Positions 19,160-27,758 of a stretch of 64,000 bases of DNA are shown here, in pieces. The translations under genes were made by a program, and so were the position numbers. The notes below the pieces were generated by a model. That model was given only the letters and a program-made list of their open reading frames with translations, did not search any database and had not been told where the DNA came from. The number at the start of each line of letters is the position of its first letter. Positions within the stretch are counted from its first letter, which is position 1. Location: NCBI GenBank assembly GCA_963797535.1, contig CAWCPQ010000001.1, positions 1,116,001-1,180,000 of the forward strand. The letters are read 5' to 3'. The DNA comes from JAWWOL01 sp963797535 (GTDB lineage Bacteria; Actinomycetota; Actinomycetes; JAWWOL01).

Positions 19160-19654
19160 ATGACGGTGTCCTGGGAGGACCAGCTGCGTGAGCTGGTGCA
19201 CGCGCGCGGGACGGCGCTGCTGCGCTACGCCTACGTGCTGTGCGGCGACCAGGCCAGAGCCGAGGATCTTGTCCAGGGCGCCCTCACCCGCACGTTCGCG
19301 CGGCGCAGAAACATGCAGGACCCCGAGGCCTACGTTCGCCGGGCGATCCTGACCGGCTACCTCGACGAGCAGCGCCGAGCCGGGATCTTCCGCCGACGAC
19401 AGCCGGTTCTCGTCACGCCCGCGGTCCACCTGGACCCGCCCGTCGAGGACCGGCGCGACATCGAGGCGGCGCTTGCGCTCCTGTCGACGCAACAACGCGC
19501 CTGCATCACCCTGCGCTACCTGTGCGACCAGCCGGTGGACGAGATCGCCCGACTGATCGGCTGCAGTCCCGGCAACGTCAAACGGCACCTGCACGACGGC
19601 CTGTCCCGGCTGCGTGGTGCGCTCGAACCCCGTCAGGAGCACGAACATGGATGA
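19160..19654 (+). CDS. SigE-family RNA polymerase sigma factor
   Basis: A 164-aa group 4 (ECF-type, SigE family of actinobacteria) sigma factor. Region 2 is seen as LLRYAYVLCGDQARAEDLVQ and TRTFARR; region 4 as AALALLSTQQRACITLRYL with a helix-turn-helix DEIARLIGCSPGNVKRHLH. The ATG at 19160 follows AGGTGG very closely; a GTG two codons later (19166) would be better spaced. The stop overlaps the next gene's start by 8 bases. The next gene has a single membrane segment, as expected for a sigma-linked membrane partner. It is divergent from the broken phosphatase gene. Confidence 0.88.
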   Translation: MTVSWEDQLRELVHARGTALLRYAYVLCGDQARAEDLVQGALTRTFARRRNMQDPEAYVRRAILTGYLDEQRRAGIFRRRQPVLVTPAVHLDPPVEDRRDIEAALALLSTQQRACITLRYLCDQPVDEIARLIGCSPGNVKRHLHDGLSRLRGALEPRQEHEHG

Positions 19655-20219
19655 GATCACTGAGATCCTCGACGTAGCCGCCGGGCACGCTCGTCCGCAC
19701 GCGTTCGATGTCGACGCGCTGATCACCCGCACCCGCTCGGTACGCCGCCGCCGCACCGCGCTCCAGGTCGGCGGCAGCGCCGTGGCGGTGGTGGCCGTCG
19801 TCGGCGTCTCCCTCGGCGTCACCCGAGGCCTCACCCCCAGCCCCAGCAGCGCCCCCGGCAGCGTGGCACGCTCTGCCGCCCCGGTGGCCGTACACACCTT
19901 CAACAGCCTGCCCCCGCGGCTGCACTCCTCGCCGAGCCCCATCCCGACCCGGCCGCTGCCGAACGGCCTCGAGGATGCCTGCGGCAAGCCGGGGGCCAAA
20001 CTCATCGTCCGGATCGTCCCCGTCACGATCCCGCACCGGATCTGCAACCTCAGCGGCGTCACGGTGCAGAGCTCCGACGGCATGAGCGTTGCCGTTCCCA
20101 CGGCGGGCAGCTGCTCCGCAGTCATGCCCGGCTCGGTCAAGGCGGCCGCGGGGCAGGCACCGAGAGGACTGACCGCCTGCACGGCCAGGGAAGGTGATGT
20201 GACAATCTCACGTCCGTGA
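19647..20219 (+). CDS. Membrane protein cotranslated with the sigma factor, possible anti-sigma/sensor
   Basis: 190 aa. The cytoplasmic N-terminus (about 1-40, MDEITEILDVAAGHARP) ends in an Arg-rich stop (RRRRT). One membrane helix follows (about 42-62), then a Pro/Ser linker and an outside domain with four Cys. CAGGAG lies 8 bases before the ATG at 19647, which overlaps the sigma stop. The outer domain begins ACGKPGAKLIVRIVPV and continues PHRICNLSGV, matching the lipoprotein at 6213-6692. No zinc-finger anti-sigma HxxxCxxC is present, so the anti-sigma role rests on context only. Confidence 0.7.
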   Translation: MDEITEILDVAAGHARPHAFDVDALITRTRSVRRRRTALQVGGSAVAVVAVVGVSLGVTRGLTPSPSSAPGSVARSAAPVAVHTFNSLPPRLHSSPSPIPTRPLPNGLEDACGKPGAKLIVRIVPVTIPHRICNLSGVTVQSSDGMSVAVPTAGSCSAVMPGSVKAAAGQAPRGLTACTAREGDVTISRP

Positions 20220-20225
20220 GCACCG

Positions 20226-21185
20226 ATGGCTGAGCGCTACCCGGAGATCGAGCCGTACGAGCACGGCATGCTCGACGTCGGCGACGGCAACCTCGTCTAC
20301 TGGGAGGCGTGCGGCAACCCCGACGGCAAACCCGCGGTGGTGCTGCACGGCGGCCCCGGCTCGGGGAGCACCCCCGGGGCGAGACGCAACTTCGATCCTG
20401 CTGCCTATCGCATCGTCCTGTTCGACCAGCGCAACTGCGGTCGCAGCAGGCCACACGCGAGCGACCCGACGACCAGCCTTGCCGCCAACACCACCCAGCA
20501 CCTGATCGCCGACATCGAGTTGCTGCGCGAGCACCTCGGGATCGACCGCTGGCTGGTGCGCGGCGCCTCCTGGGGCGCGACGCTCGCGCTCGCCTACGCC
20601 GAGGAGCATCCCGAGCGGGTCAGCGAGATTGTCCTGGTCGCTGTCACCAACAGCACCAGGGCCGAGATCGACTGGCTCTACCACGGTGTCGGCCGGTTCT
20701 TCCCCGAGGCCTGGGACACCTTTCGTCGCGGCCTGCCCGACCCGGACCGGCACGGCAATCTCGTTGCCGGCTATCACCGGCTGCTGGAAAGCCCAGACCC
20801 GGCGGTGCGTGAGCAGGCTGCGTACGACTGGTGCAGCTGGGAGGACTCCCTCGGCATGTACGAGGAGGGATGGGTGCCGACACCGAGGTACGAGGACCTG
20901 GTCTGGCGGCAGGCCTTCGCCCGGATCGTGACGCACTACTTCTCGCAGCACTGCTTTCTCGAGGAGGGCCAGCTGCTGGCCGCTGCCGACCGCCTGCACG
21001 GCATCCCCGGCGTGCTCATCCACGGCCGCCTGGACATGGGCTCGCCGCCGGACACCGCCTGGCGGCTGGCCAGGGCCTGGCCGGACGCCGAGCTGCAGAT
21101 CATCCCCGGCGGCCATGGCAGCGGCCCGTATTTCGAGCCAGCCGTGATCGCGGCGACGGACCGATTTCGGCCGCCGCTCCGGTAG
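20226..21185 (+). CDS. pip: Proline iminopeptidase
   Basis: A 319-aa alpha/beta hydrolase of peptidase family S33 that removes N-terminal proline from peptides. Hallmarks are the oxyanion motif HGGPGSG (41-47), FDQRNCGRSRPH, the nucleophile S115 in GASWGATLALAYAEEHP, the acid Asp in HGRLDMGSPPD and the catalytic His in GGHGSG. The length is standard. It begins 6 bases after the sigma-partner stop and may be the third gene of that transcript. Confidence 0.92.
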   Translation: MAERYPEIEPYEHGMLDVGDGNLVYWEACGNPDGKPAVVLHGGPGSGSTPGARRNFDPAAYRIVLFDQRNCGRSRPHASDPTTSLAANTTQHLIADIELLREHLGIDRWLVRGASWGATLALAYAEEHPERVSEIVLVAVTNSTRAEIDWLYHGVGRFFPEAWDTFRRGLPDPDRHGNLVAGYHRLLESPDPAVREQAAYDWCSWEDSLGMYEEGWVPTPRYEDLVWRQAFARIVTHYFSQHCFLEEGQLLAAADRLHGIPGVLIHGRLDMGSPPDTAWRLARAWPDAELQIIPGGHGSGPYFEPAVIAATDRFRPPLR

Positions 21186-21194
21186 CCTGCGACC

Positions 21195-21560
21195 ATGACC
21201 GACAGCACACAGGCCGCTCTCACCGTCGGCGACGTCTATCGGCTGGGGGGCTGGGACCAGCGGTACGCCAGGGTTCTGGCCCTGGCCAGCGCCGGCGGGT
21301 ACGGGGTGTCCATCACCGACGGCAACAGTGACCACCGGGATGTCGAGACCGAGCTGTGGCACTGGGAGAACGACGCATGGCGCCCGGCCAGGGGCGAGGG
21401 CGGCCACTACTCGGTCAAGGGCCAGCTCCGGATCCGGCTCAAGGACCTGGAGATCCACGCCTCCTACGCACTCGACGAGTCCGCTGATGCGCCGGACCTG
21501 TCCGCGACCAGGGTCGGCAACATGTCCGTGATCTCCCGTCCGATCTACCGCGGCGCGTAG
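21195..21560 (+). CDS. Small uncharacterised protein
   Basis: A 121-aa soluble protein with no family I can name. It is rich in aromatic residues and His (DVETELWHWENDAWRP, EGGHYSVKGQLRIRL), compatible with a small beta-sandwich. The start ATG is 9 bases after the pip stop. Its last 16 bases overlap the end of the GNAT-like domain gene on the opposite strand (convergent overlap). Confidence 0.6.
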   Translation: MTDSTQAALTVGDVYRLGGWDQRYARVLALASAGGYGVSITDGNSDHRDVETELWHWENDAWRPARGEGGHYSVKGQLRIRLKDLEIHASYALDESADAPDLSATRVGNMSVISRPIYRGA

Positions 21561-22729
21561 TCCACCGAGCTGAACGGCCAGTCCGAGGCCACCCACGCGA
21601 CAACCGCGTCGTACAACGGCTTGTCGAGCTCCGCATGGTCGGCGCGCACCCACGACCGGGCGTCCAGGTCGAAGCCTTCTCGCTTGGGTGGGTAGAGGTA
21701 GACGCAGCCGATCACCTCGGACGTCTGCGTATCGAGCACGGTGTACGTGAACCCGATCCGCTTGGCGAAGTCCTCCTCGTGCTCGGCCAGGTCGCCCTCG
21801 TTCTGCTCCAGGGTGTAGTCCTCGGTCGGCCACTCCCGGCCGGCGAATCCGGGCGTCGCGTGGATGTGCGCCCGGCTGCCGTACCAGGCGGCGAAGTCCT
21901 CGGCATTGTGCGCGACCGTCAGCGGCTCGAGCCGAAAGCCGGGGCCCTCGAGCGTCAGCGGCACGTCGAAGTCGGCGGGCACGATCGGTGAAACATCGGA
22001 CATCGGGGTCTCCGGGGCTAGTGGCCAGGTGGTGGCGGACAGGTCGGGTGGTGCGCAGGAGCCCACGCTGGTCGTGCGCAAACCGAGACGTACCAAGGAT
22101 TCTGCTATGGAAACAGCGGCCGCGACGCCGTCGATCACGGGCACCCCCAGCGCCGCGGACACCTCGCGGTCGAGGCCGGCCATCCCCCCGCAGCCGAGCA
22201 CGATCACCTCAGCATGGTCGTCGTCGACGGCCCGACGAGCAGTCTCGATGACGGCAGCTGTCGCAGCCACCGGATCCTCGTCGAGCTCGCGCGTCGCCAG
22301 TCCGATCGCCCGTACGGATGCGCAACGCGCGGTCAGCCCCGCCAGCAGCAGCCGATCCTCCACCTGGGCGACGGAGCGCTGCAGGGTCGTCACCACCGAG
22401 TAGGTGCGGCCGAGCATCATCGCCACATGTGCCGCGCACTCGGCGATGTCGAGCACGGGGACGTCGACCAGCTCCTGCAGCCCCTCCCGGCCGTGCTCAC
22501 CGAAGCCGCCGACGATGACCGCGTCGTAGGGCTCGCGATAGCCGCGCACGGCGTCCATCATGGCCACCGCTGCGATCAGGCTCTGGACGTTGCTGTCCAC
22601 GCCAGCCGCACCGAAGTCCGGCGTCAGCCCCACCACCTCGGTGCCGGCCAGCGCAGCGACGAGCCCAGCCTCGACCATCGCGCCCGTGGCCTCGACCGAC
22701 GTGTTCACATTGACCAGCAGGATGCGCAT
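21545..22729 (-). CDS. Allantoin/hydantoin racemase read in frame into a GNAT-like acetyltransferase domain
   Basis: 394 aa in one open frame. Residues 1 to about 240 are an Asp/Glu/hydantoin racemase-family protein (MRILLVNVNTS, VGGFGEHG, DIAECAAHVAMMLG, VIVLGCGGMAG); the paired active-site Cys are in the AECA and GCGG motifs. With allantoinase next door it is most likely an allantoin racemase (HpxA type). Residues 243-394 look like a GNAT acetyltransferase (FRLEPLTVAHNAEDFAAWYG, FTYTVLDTQTSEVIGCVYL). An internal ATG at 22003 has its own GGAGA. A TAG in another frame lies just upstream, so two formerly separate genes with a lost stop, or a one-base indel, may explain the fusion. It is the last gene of the guanidine/allantoin operon. 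Confidence 0.8.
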   Translation of the reverse strand: MRILLVNVNTSVEATGAMVEAGLVAALAGTEVVGLTPDFGAAGVDSNVQSLIAAVAMMDAVRGYREPYDAVIVGGFGEHGREGLQELVDVPVLDIAECAAHVAMMLGRTYSVVTTLQRSVAQVEDRLLLAGLTARCASVRAIGLATRELDEDPVAATAAVIETARRAVDDDHAEVIVLGCGGMAGLDREVSAALGVPVIDGVAAAVSIAESLVRLGLRTTSVGSCAPPDLSATTWPLAPETPMSDVSPIVPADFDVPLTLEGPGFRLEPLTVAHNAEDFAAWYGSRAHIHATPGFAGREWPTEDYTLEQNEGDLAEHEEDFAKRIGFTYTVLDTQTSEVIGCVYLYPPKREGFDLDARSWVRADHAELDKPLYDAVVAWVASDWPFSSVDYAPR

Positions 22730-22731
22730 CC

Positions 22732-24009
22732 TCAGTCAGCTCCCCGGTAGAGCATGCGCCCTCGCGCCACGCCGTCGGTGGGCACCCCGTGCAGCCAGGT
22801 GCGCCGTGCCACGCCGGCCAGGGTCCAGCCGTCGTACGGCGTCCTGCGTGCTCCGGCCTGCACGGTGAACGACTGCTCCGGCGAGAAGATGACAAGGTCG
22901 GCGTCGGCGCCCACCACGATGCGGCCCTTGGTGTGCATGCCGGCCAGGTCCGCTGGGCCGGAGCAGCACCAGCGCACCAGGTCGGTGAGCCCGAACCCTC
23001 GCTGGCGCATGGCGGTCCAGGTCACGGGCAGTCGCAGATGTGCCGCCGCCACGCCCGGAGCCGACTCCGCGAAGTCCGCCGAGGTCCCCGGAGGCGAGCA
23101 GGGTGAGTGGTCGGAGACCACCTGGTCCAGGACGCCCGCCGCCAGTCCGCCCCACAACGCCTCGCTGTCAACGGATCCCCGGACCGGTGGGGTCGTCTTG
23201 GTGTCAGCGACGTCGGTGAGGTAGTGCGGGCAGGTCTCCCCCGTCACCCGCACACCGCGCGATCGTGCAGCCTCGAGCACCGCCAGGGAGCCGGCCGCGG
23301 ACACATGCACGATGTGCGCGCGTCCGCCGGTCTCCTCCGCTGCAGCCACGACGGCGCAGACCGCGGCGACTTCTACCTCGGCCGGCCGGGAAGCGAGGAA
23401 CTCGGCGAACCCGCCATCGGTGTACGGCAGCGCCAAGGACTCGTCCTCGGCATGCACCAGCAAGGGCACGTGGTACGGAACCAGCTCCGCCAGAGCCAGC
23501 CGCAGGTCGTACAACGAGATCGGCGGGAACGACTCGAGTCCCGGCGAGACCATGAAGGCCTTGAAGCCGAACACTCCCTCAGCGACGAGCTCGCCGAGGC
23601 GGCCCACATTACCCGGCACGATGCCACCCCACAGGCCGACGTCGGTGAACACCCGCCCGGACAAGGCCTGTCGCTTGGCGATGACGGCGGCAGCGTCGAT
23701 CGTCACCGGCTCGCTGTCGACCGGCATGTCCACCAGGGTCGTCACTCCCCCCGCCACAGCGGCCCGGGTGGCGGCGCCCACGTCCTCCCAGTCGCTGTGG
23801 CCCGGATTCTGCAGATGGACGTGACTGTCGACCAGGCCGGGTATCAGCACCTCGTCCTCGGCAAGGCGCACGATGGTGCGTCCCGACGGTGGCGAGTCCA
23901 TCGGCGTCACTGCCGCAACCCGGCCATGGGACACGGCGACGCACGCCGACTTCAGCCCCGAGCGCAGCACGACGCGCTGGGCGATGAAGACCGTGTCGTA
24001 CTGCGTCAT
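22732..24009 (-). CDS. allB: Allantoinase
   Basis: Opens the hydantoin ring of allantoin to give allantoate; cytoplasmic, binuclear metal amidohydrolase. 425 aa. Motifs are the metal His pair in DSHVHLQNPG (about 62-71), the carboxylated-Lys segment GFKAFMVSPG, HAEDE, HIVHVSAAGSLAV, GETCPHYLT and the metal Asp in VVSDHSPC. It lies between allantoicase (3-base gap) and the racemase (2-base gap), so all three are surely cotranscribed. A wider cyclic ureide/amidine specificity cannot be excluded, given the guanidine riboswitch upstream. Confidence 0.9.
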   Translation of the reverse strand: MTQYDTVFIAQRVVLRSGLKSACVAVSHGRVAAVTPMDSPPSGRTIVRLAEDEVLIPGLVDSHVHLQNPGHSDWEDVGAATRAAVAGGVTTLVDMPVDSEPVTIDAAAVIAKRQALSGRVFTDVGLWGGIVPGNVGRLGELVAEGVFGFKAFMVSPGLESFPPISLYDLRLALAELVPYHVPLLVHAEDESLALPYTDGGFAEFLASRPAEVEVAAVCAVVAAAEETGGRAHIVHVSAAGSLAVLEAARSRGVRVTGETCPHYLTDVADTKTTPPVRGSVDSEALWGGLAAGVLDQVVSDHSPCSPPGTSADFAESAPGVAAAHLRLPVTWTAMRQRGFGLTDLVRWCCSGPADLAGMHTKGRIVVGADADLVIFSPEQSFTVQAGARRTPYDGWTLAGVARRTWLHGVPTDGVARGRMLYRGAD

Positions 24010-24012
24010 CGC

Positions 24013-25164
24013 TCAGCTGCCCTGAAGCAGTGCCGCCAGCATCGAACGCACGACGAACGCGTCTCCCCCTGCGGCCACCGCTGCGTCGGAGTCCGGACTG
24101 ACCAGCGGCCGGGAGCTGACCAGCGCCTCGGCGACCGGCGCCGGCAACGGGGAAAGCACCGACCGGAGATGGTCGACCGGAAGTGCGTTGAACCAGCGCA
24201 GACCCAGACTCAGCCGACCCTCGGGCGTCACCGGGCCCCGGACCCTGAACCGGGACAGACCGCCGTCGGGATAGACGTCGAGCCGGACATGCGTGGCGGC
24301 ACGACCGTCGACGTGGAAGGGCTGGCGCGTGTCCGGCTGCAGCGTCACCCGGTCGAGAAGTGGCTCCCAGGCCAGTTCGCTGACGTCCGGATCGCCTGAG
24401 TGACAAGCAAACCAGACCTCGGCGTGCGAGGACGCGTTGTAGACGAAGTGCGTCGTGTCCAGCTCCACCAAGTGCGGCACGCCGGGGACGGCCAGCTTGA
24501 TCACGACCATGTCGTGGTTGCCGTCACGCCGCCGGCGGGTCTCCCACCCCTCTCCCATCGTCCGAGCCCGATCGGGTCGCAGCAGCGCCTCGGGAGACGA
24601 GTAGAAGGAGTCCGTGCTGGACACCACCGATCCGCCGAGCTCAAGCCCGGCAAGGTCCGCGGTGAGCCCGTCGAGCAGCCGCGGGTCCGGCAACGGCTCG
24701 CCCTGGACGCGGAGGCGACCGACTCCGCCGTCGGGTTCGATGCTGAGCCGAACGTGGGTCCAACGCCGGTCGTCGTCGACGGCGAACACGTTGTGGTCGT
24801 CAGCCTTCAATCCGGTGCGCGGCACGATGGTGTGCCAGTTCGCGAGCTCCGTCGGGGCCGGGAAGCCGTCCACGCCGCAAGCCTCGACCCGGCAGGTGGA
24901 CGGTGAGTTGCCGGCGAACGAGGTGGTGTCGACGTCCACCGTACGAATGACGCCTGGCACACCGAGCCGGACGATGACCCAGTCGTGACCGGGTGTGCGC
25001 CGGCGCCTGGTCTCCCAGCCGTCGACGACCTCGCCCTTGTGGTCGAAAGTGCCGGGGACGAAGGAGACCGGTCCGGGCAAGAGCAACAGCTCCTTCGGCC
25101 CGAAGGCGTCGTCGCTGGCTGCCACGACCCCAGCGCCCAGGTGGCGGGCAGCGAGATCAGCCAC
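24013..25164 (-). CDS. alc: Allantoicase with an unusual C-terminal tail
   Basis: Hydrolyses allantoate to ureidoglycolate plus urea. 383 aa, built of two repeats of the allantoicase jelly-roll: DGWETRRRRTPGHDWVIVRL near 49-68 and EGWETRRRRDGNHDMVVIKL near 200-219. Each is followed by a DTT motif and a HVRL-Y/E-PDGG motif. After the second repeat a tail of about 60 residues starts RWFNALPVDHLRSVLSPL, which resembles the opening of OHCU decarboxylase (UraD), then stops short. The start overlaps the MBL gene end by 8 bases. Confidence 0.9.
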   Translation of the reverse strand: MADLAARHLGAGVVAASDDAFGPKELLLLPGPVSFVPGTFDHKGEVVDGWETRRRRTPGHDWVIVRLGVPGVIRTVDVDTTSFAGNSPSTCRVEACGVDGFPAPTELANWHTIVPRTGLKADDHNVFAVDDDRRWTHVRLSIEPDGGVGRLRVQGEPLPDPRLLDGLTADLAGLELGGSVVSSTDSFYSSPEALLRPDRARTMGEGWETRRRRDGNHDMVVIKLAVPGVPHLVELDTTHFVYNASSHAEVWFACHSGDPDVSELAWEPLLDRVTLQPDTRQPFHVDGRAATHVRLDVYPDGGLSRFRVRGPVTPEGRLSLGLRWFNALPVDHLRSVLSPLPAPVAEALVSSRPLVSPDSDAAVAAGGDAFVVRSMLAALLQGS

Positions 25165-26002
25165 TCCGTCCGCCCGAGAGCTTGCGGGCGGGGAACTGAC
25201 CGGCGAGTTCGCGAGTCAGCGATGGCCAGACCACGGGATCGTGTCCCGGTACGAGCGGGTAGCCCTTCGCTGCGGCGAGCGACTTGAGCTTGCGGATCTG
25301 CTCGACGGCCTCCTCCGGGGTCGCGTTGATCCGGCCGCCGATCGACACCTCGTCCTCGATGTTCTCGGTGAGATCGGCCGCGTCGAAGGCAAAGACGAAA
25401 CCGCCTCCCCCGACCGACTCGTCCAGGTCGACGACGAAGCTCTGGTGGCCCGGCGTGTGCCCCGGCGTCGAGATCGCCGTGACACCGGGCGCGATCTCGA
25501 CGTCGCCGTCGGCGAGGTGCCAGTCGTGCCGGGGGTCGTCGAAGTCGATCCGGTACATCGCGTGCCGCTCCGGCTCCGGGTGATTGGACAGGCCGTACTC
25601 CAGCTCGGCCCGCTGGCAGTGCACGGGTACGCCGGTGAAGTGCTTGAGCCCCCCGACGTGGTCGACGTGCAGGTGGCTCAGGCCGACGGCCTGAACGTCG
25701 GAGAAGTTGATGCCGGCGAAGGCCAGCGCCTCCTCCAGCGGCTCGCCGGGACCGGGCAGGACGACCGAGTAGGTCGGGTCGCCGTAGAAGCGCCGCCGCA
25801 GTGCCGCGTCCCGGATCAGCGCCGTGTTGAAACCGGTGTCGAGCAGCAGCCAGCCGCCGTCGCACAGCAGCAGGATGCCCGGTACGGGGCAGACCAACGG
25901 CTCGTCCTTGGGCGCGCCCTCGACGGAGACTGCCTTCGGCAGGTGCTCCCAACCCAGCGTGAGCAGGACGATCTCCCGTACGCCGGATCCCTTGCTGGTC
26001 AT
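25157..26002 (-). CDS. MBL-fold metallohydrolase, lactonase-like (paralogue 2)
   Basis: A 281-aa enzyme of the same subfamily as the one at 15272-16078. The zinc motif is SHLHVDHVGG; TPGHTPGHQSF and FAFDAADL supply later ligands and VPGHDPVVW the last His. The long identical run DGDVEIAPGVTA/TPGHTPGHQSFVVD shows recent shared ancestry with paralogue 1. It sits between the binding lipoprotein (large hairpin in the gap) and allantoicase (8-base overlap). A role in opening a cyclic intermediate of the pathway is inference; AHL-lactonase annotations of such proteins are often untested. Confidence 0.85.
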   Translation of the reverse strand: MTSKGSGVREIVLLTLGWEHLPKAVSVEGAPKDEPLVCPVPGILLLCDGGWLLLDTGFNTALIRDAALRRRFYGDPTYSVVLPGPGEPLEEALAFAGINFSDVQAVGLSHLHVDHVGGLKHFTGVPVHCQRAELEYGLSNHPEPERHAMYRIDFDDPRHDWHLADGDVEIAPGVTAISTPGHTPGHQSFVVDLDESVGGGGFVFAFDAADLTENIEDEVSIGGRINATPEEAVEQIRKLKSLAAAKGYPLVPGHDPVVWPSLTRELAGQFPARKLSGGRSG

Positions 26003-26025
26003 GCACTTTCCCTTCCTCGGGGGAC

Positions 26026-26063
26026 GGGTCGGGGCCGGCGACTCGCGCCGCCGGCCCCGACCC
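26026..26063 (-). terminator. 15-bp perfect hairpin between binding-protein and MBL genes
   Basis: GGGTCGGGGCCGGCG (26026-26040) is fully complementary to 26049-26063, with an 8-base loop. It begins 23 bases past the binding-protein stop, with no T-run. It is more likely a partial terminator or 3'-end protector that raises binding-protein mRNA relative to the catabolic genes downstream. Confidence 0.65.
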
Positions 26064-26085
26064 TCACGTCACCGTGCGCAGTGGA

Positions 26086-27706
26086 TCAGCCCGCCGAGAG
26101 GTAGGCGATGTGCAGGCTGAACGGGGCAGCGATGTCGTGCGCGGCCTCCACCCCCTTCAGCCACGGCTGCGCCACCATGAAGTCCTTGCGGTAGACGATG
26201 TTCGTCCAGCAACCGGTGGTCACCGCCTGAGCGCCGATCTTGGCGTACAGCGCGTTGTCGCCGGTCTTGAGCACCGTCGGCAGCTCGGCGGTGATGGCCG
26301 GATCCGAGCAGTGCAGATAGTTCAGACCGCCATCGGGAGCGAACTCGATGTGCGCCTCGGTGTAGGCGTTCGCCGCATCCGGCCAGAAGCTGCCGAAGTA
26401 GACGTCCGGTGCGCCCTTGAGGTCGCCGATCCAGCCGAACACCTGGGAGGTCGGGTAGCCCTGCACCTTGGCGTTGATGCCGAGGCCGGACAGCTTGGCC
26501 GACACCAGGTTGGCGAGCTGCTGGTCGTCGGGCTGCGAGGTGTCGTAGCCCAGCACGATCGTCTTGTCGCTGGCCGCTGCCGACTTGGCGATAGCACTCA
26601 TCTTCAGCGGATCGACCGTGATCGGCTGGGAGTCGCCGGGAACAAGGCCCTCCGGGTAGATGCCGGTCGCCAGGTCGCTGCGTCCGGCGAAGACGGCCGC
26701 CTGCAGCGCCTTGATGTCCAGGGCCGCCTGGAACGCCTGCCGTCCCGCGAGAGTCTTCATGATCCCGTGGTTCGGGTTGATGTAGACCTGCTCGGTGAGG
26801 AACGACGGCAGCGAGTAGCTCGTGATGCTCTTCTTGGCGATGTAGTCCTTGACCGCGGGAGCGTTGAGGTCGTGCAGGATGGCCGCAAGGTCACCCTTGT
26901 TGAACTGCTCCTCCTGGTTGGACAGGTCGGAGATGACCGGCATCTCGACGGTCTGGAAGAACACCTTCGGTCCCCACCAGCCCGGGTAGGCCTTCATCTC
27001 GTACGTCTGGCCGACGAGTGCCTTGGTCAACGTGTACGGGCCGGTGCCGATGTCGTGGTCGGTCAGGTACTTCTGGTCGTTGTCCGTGCCCTTGTTGGCG
27101 GCCAGTGCGGTCGGGCTCATCATCTTCGGCCCGTACGGCGAAGCCAGGTAGTCGAGGAAGGCGGAGTTGGGCCCCTTGAGCTTGATGACCACCTGCGTCG
27201 GGCTCGGCGTGGTGATCGAGGCGATGTCGCTGACCATGTACGCCGGACCCTGGTTGACCGCGAGACGCCGGTCGAAGGACGGCTTGATCGCCGACGGAGT
27301 CGAACTTTGTGCCGTCGTGGAAGGTCACCCCGGAGCGCAGGGTCAGCGTGTAGGTCGTGTTGTCCGCCGACTTCGTCCACGCGGTGGCCAGGCCCGGTGC
27401 CAGCACGGCCTTGTCGGAGCCGAGCTTGTAGGACAGCAGGCCCTCGTAGAGGTTCTGCGTCAGCAGAAGTCCCTGGCCGGCGTAGTAGATGTCCGGGTCC
27501 GGCGGCTGGCCGGGGTCCTGCAGGAAGCTCAGGTGCAACGTGGTGTCGGTGGGGGCCGCAGCCGTCGTTCCGCCCGTGGCGGCGGCTGTGTTCGCAGCGT
27601 CGCTCTTGCCGGAGCTGCCACCGCAGGCGGTGAGCACCAGCGACAGTGGGACCACCAGAGCCAACCCAGCGGCATAAGGTCGTCTGCGGGCAAGTGTCGT
27701 GCGCAT
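26086..27706 (-). CDS. ABC transporter substrate-binding lipoprotein, family 5 (peptide/opine type), frameshifted
   Basis: Captures the transported substrate outside the cell. The start at 27706 (MRTTLARRRPYAAG) has GAGGAGA 4-5 bases upstream. A lipobox SLVLTAC gives a lipid-anchored Cys. The family 5 signature lies in FHDGTKFDS and the late DVYFGSFWPDAANAYTEAH. At about 27290-27294 one extra base (GTCGGCG) breaks the frame. Removing it joins FDSV to AIKPSFDRRLAVNQGPAYM and gives 539 aa. The rest is intact, so a sequencing or assembly slip is likely. Family 5 proteins bind peptides, nickel, opines and other small amines. Confidence 0.87.
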
Positions 27707-27758
27707 GTGTCTCCTCATCAAGGGATGTCCGATCGGCAGGATCGCAAGGCGGCCGGGG

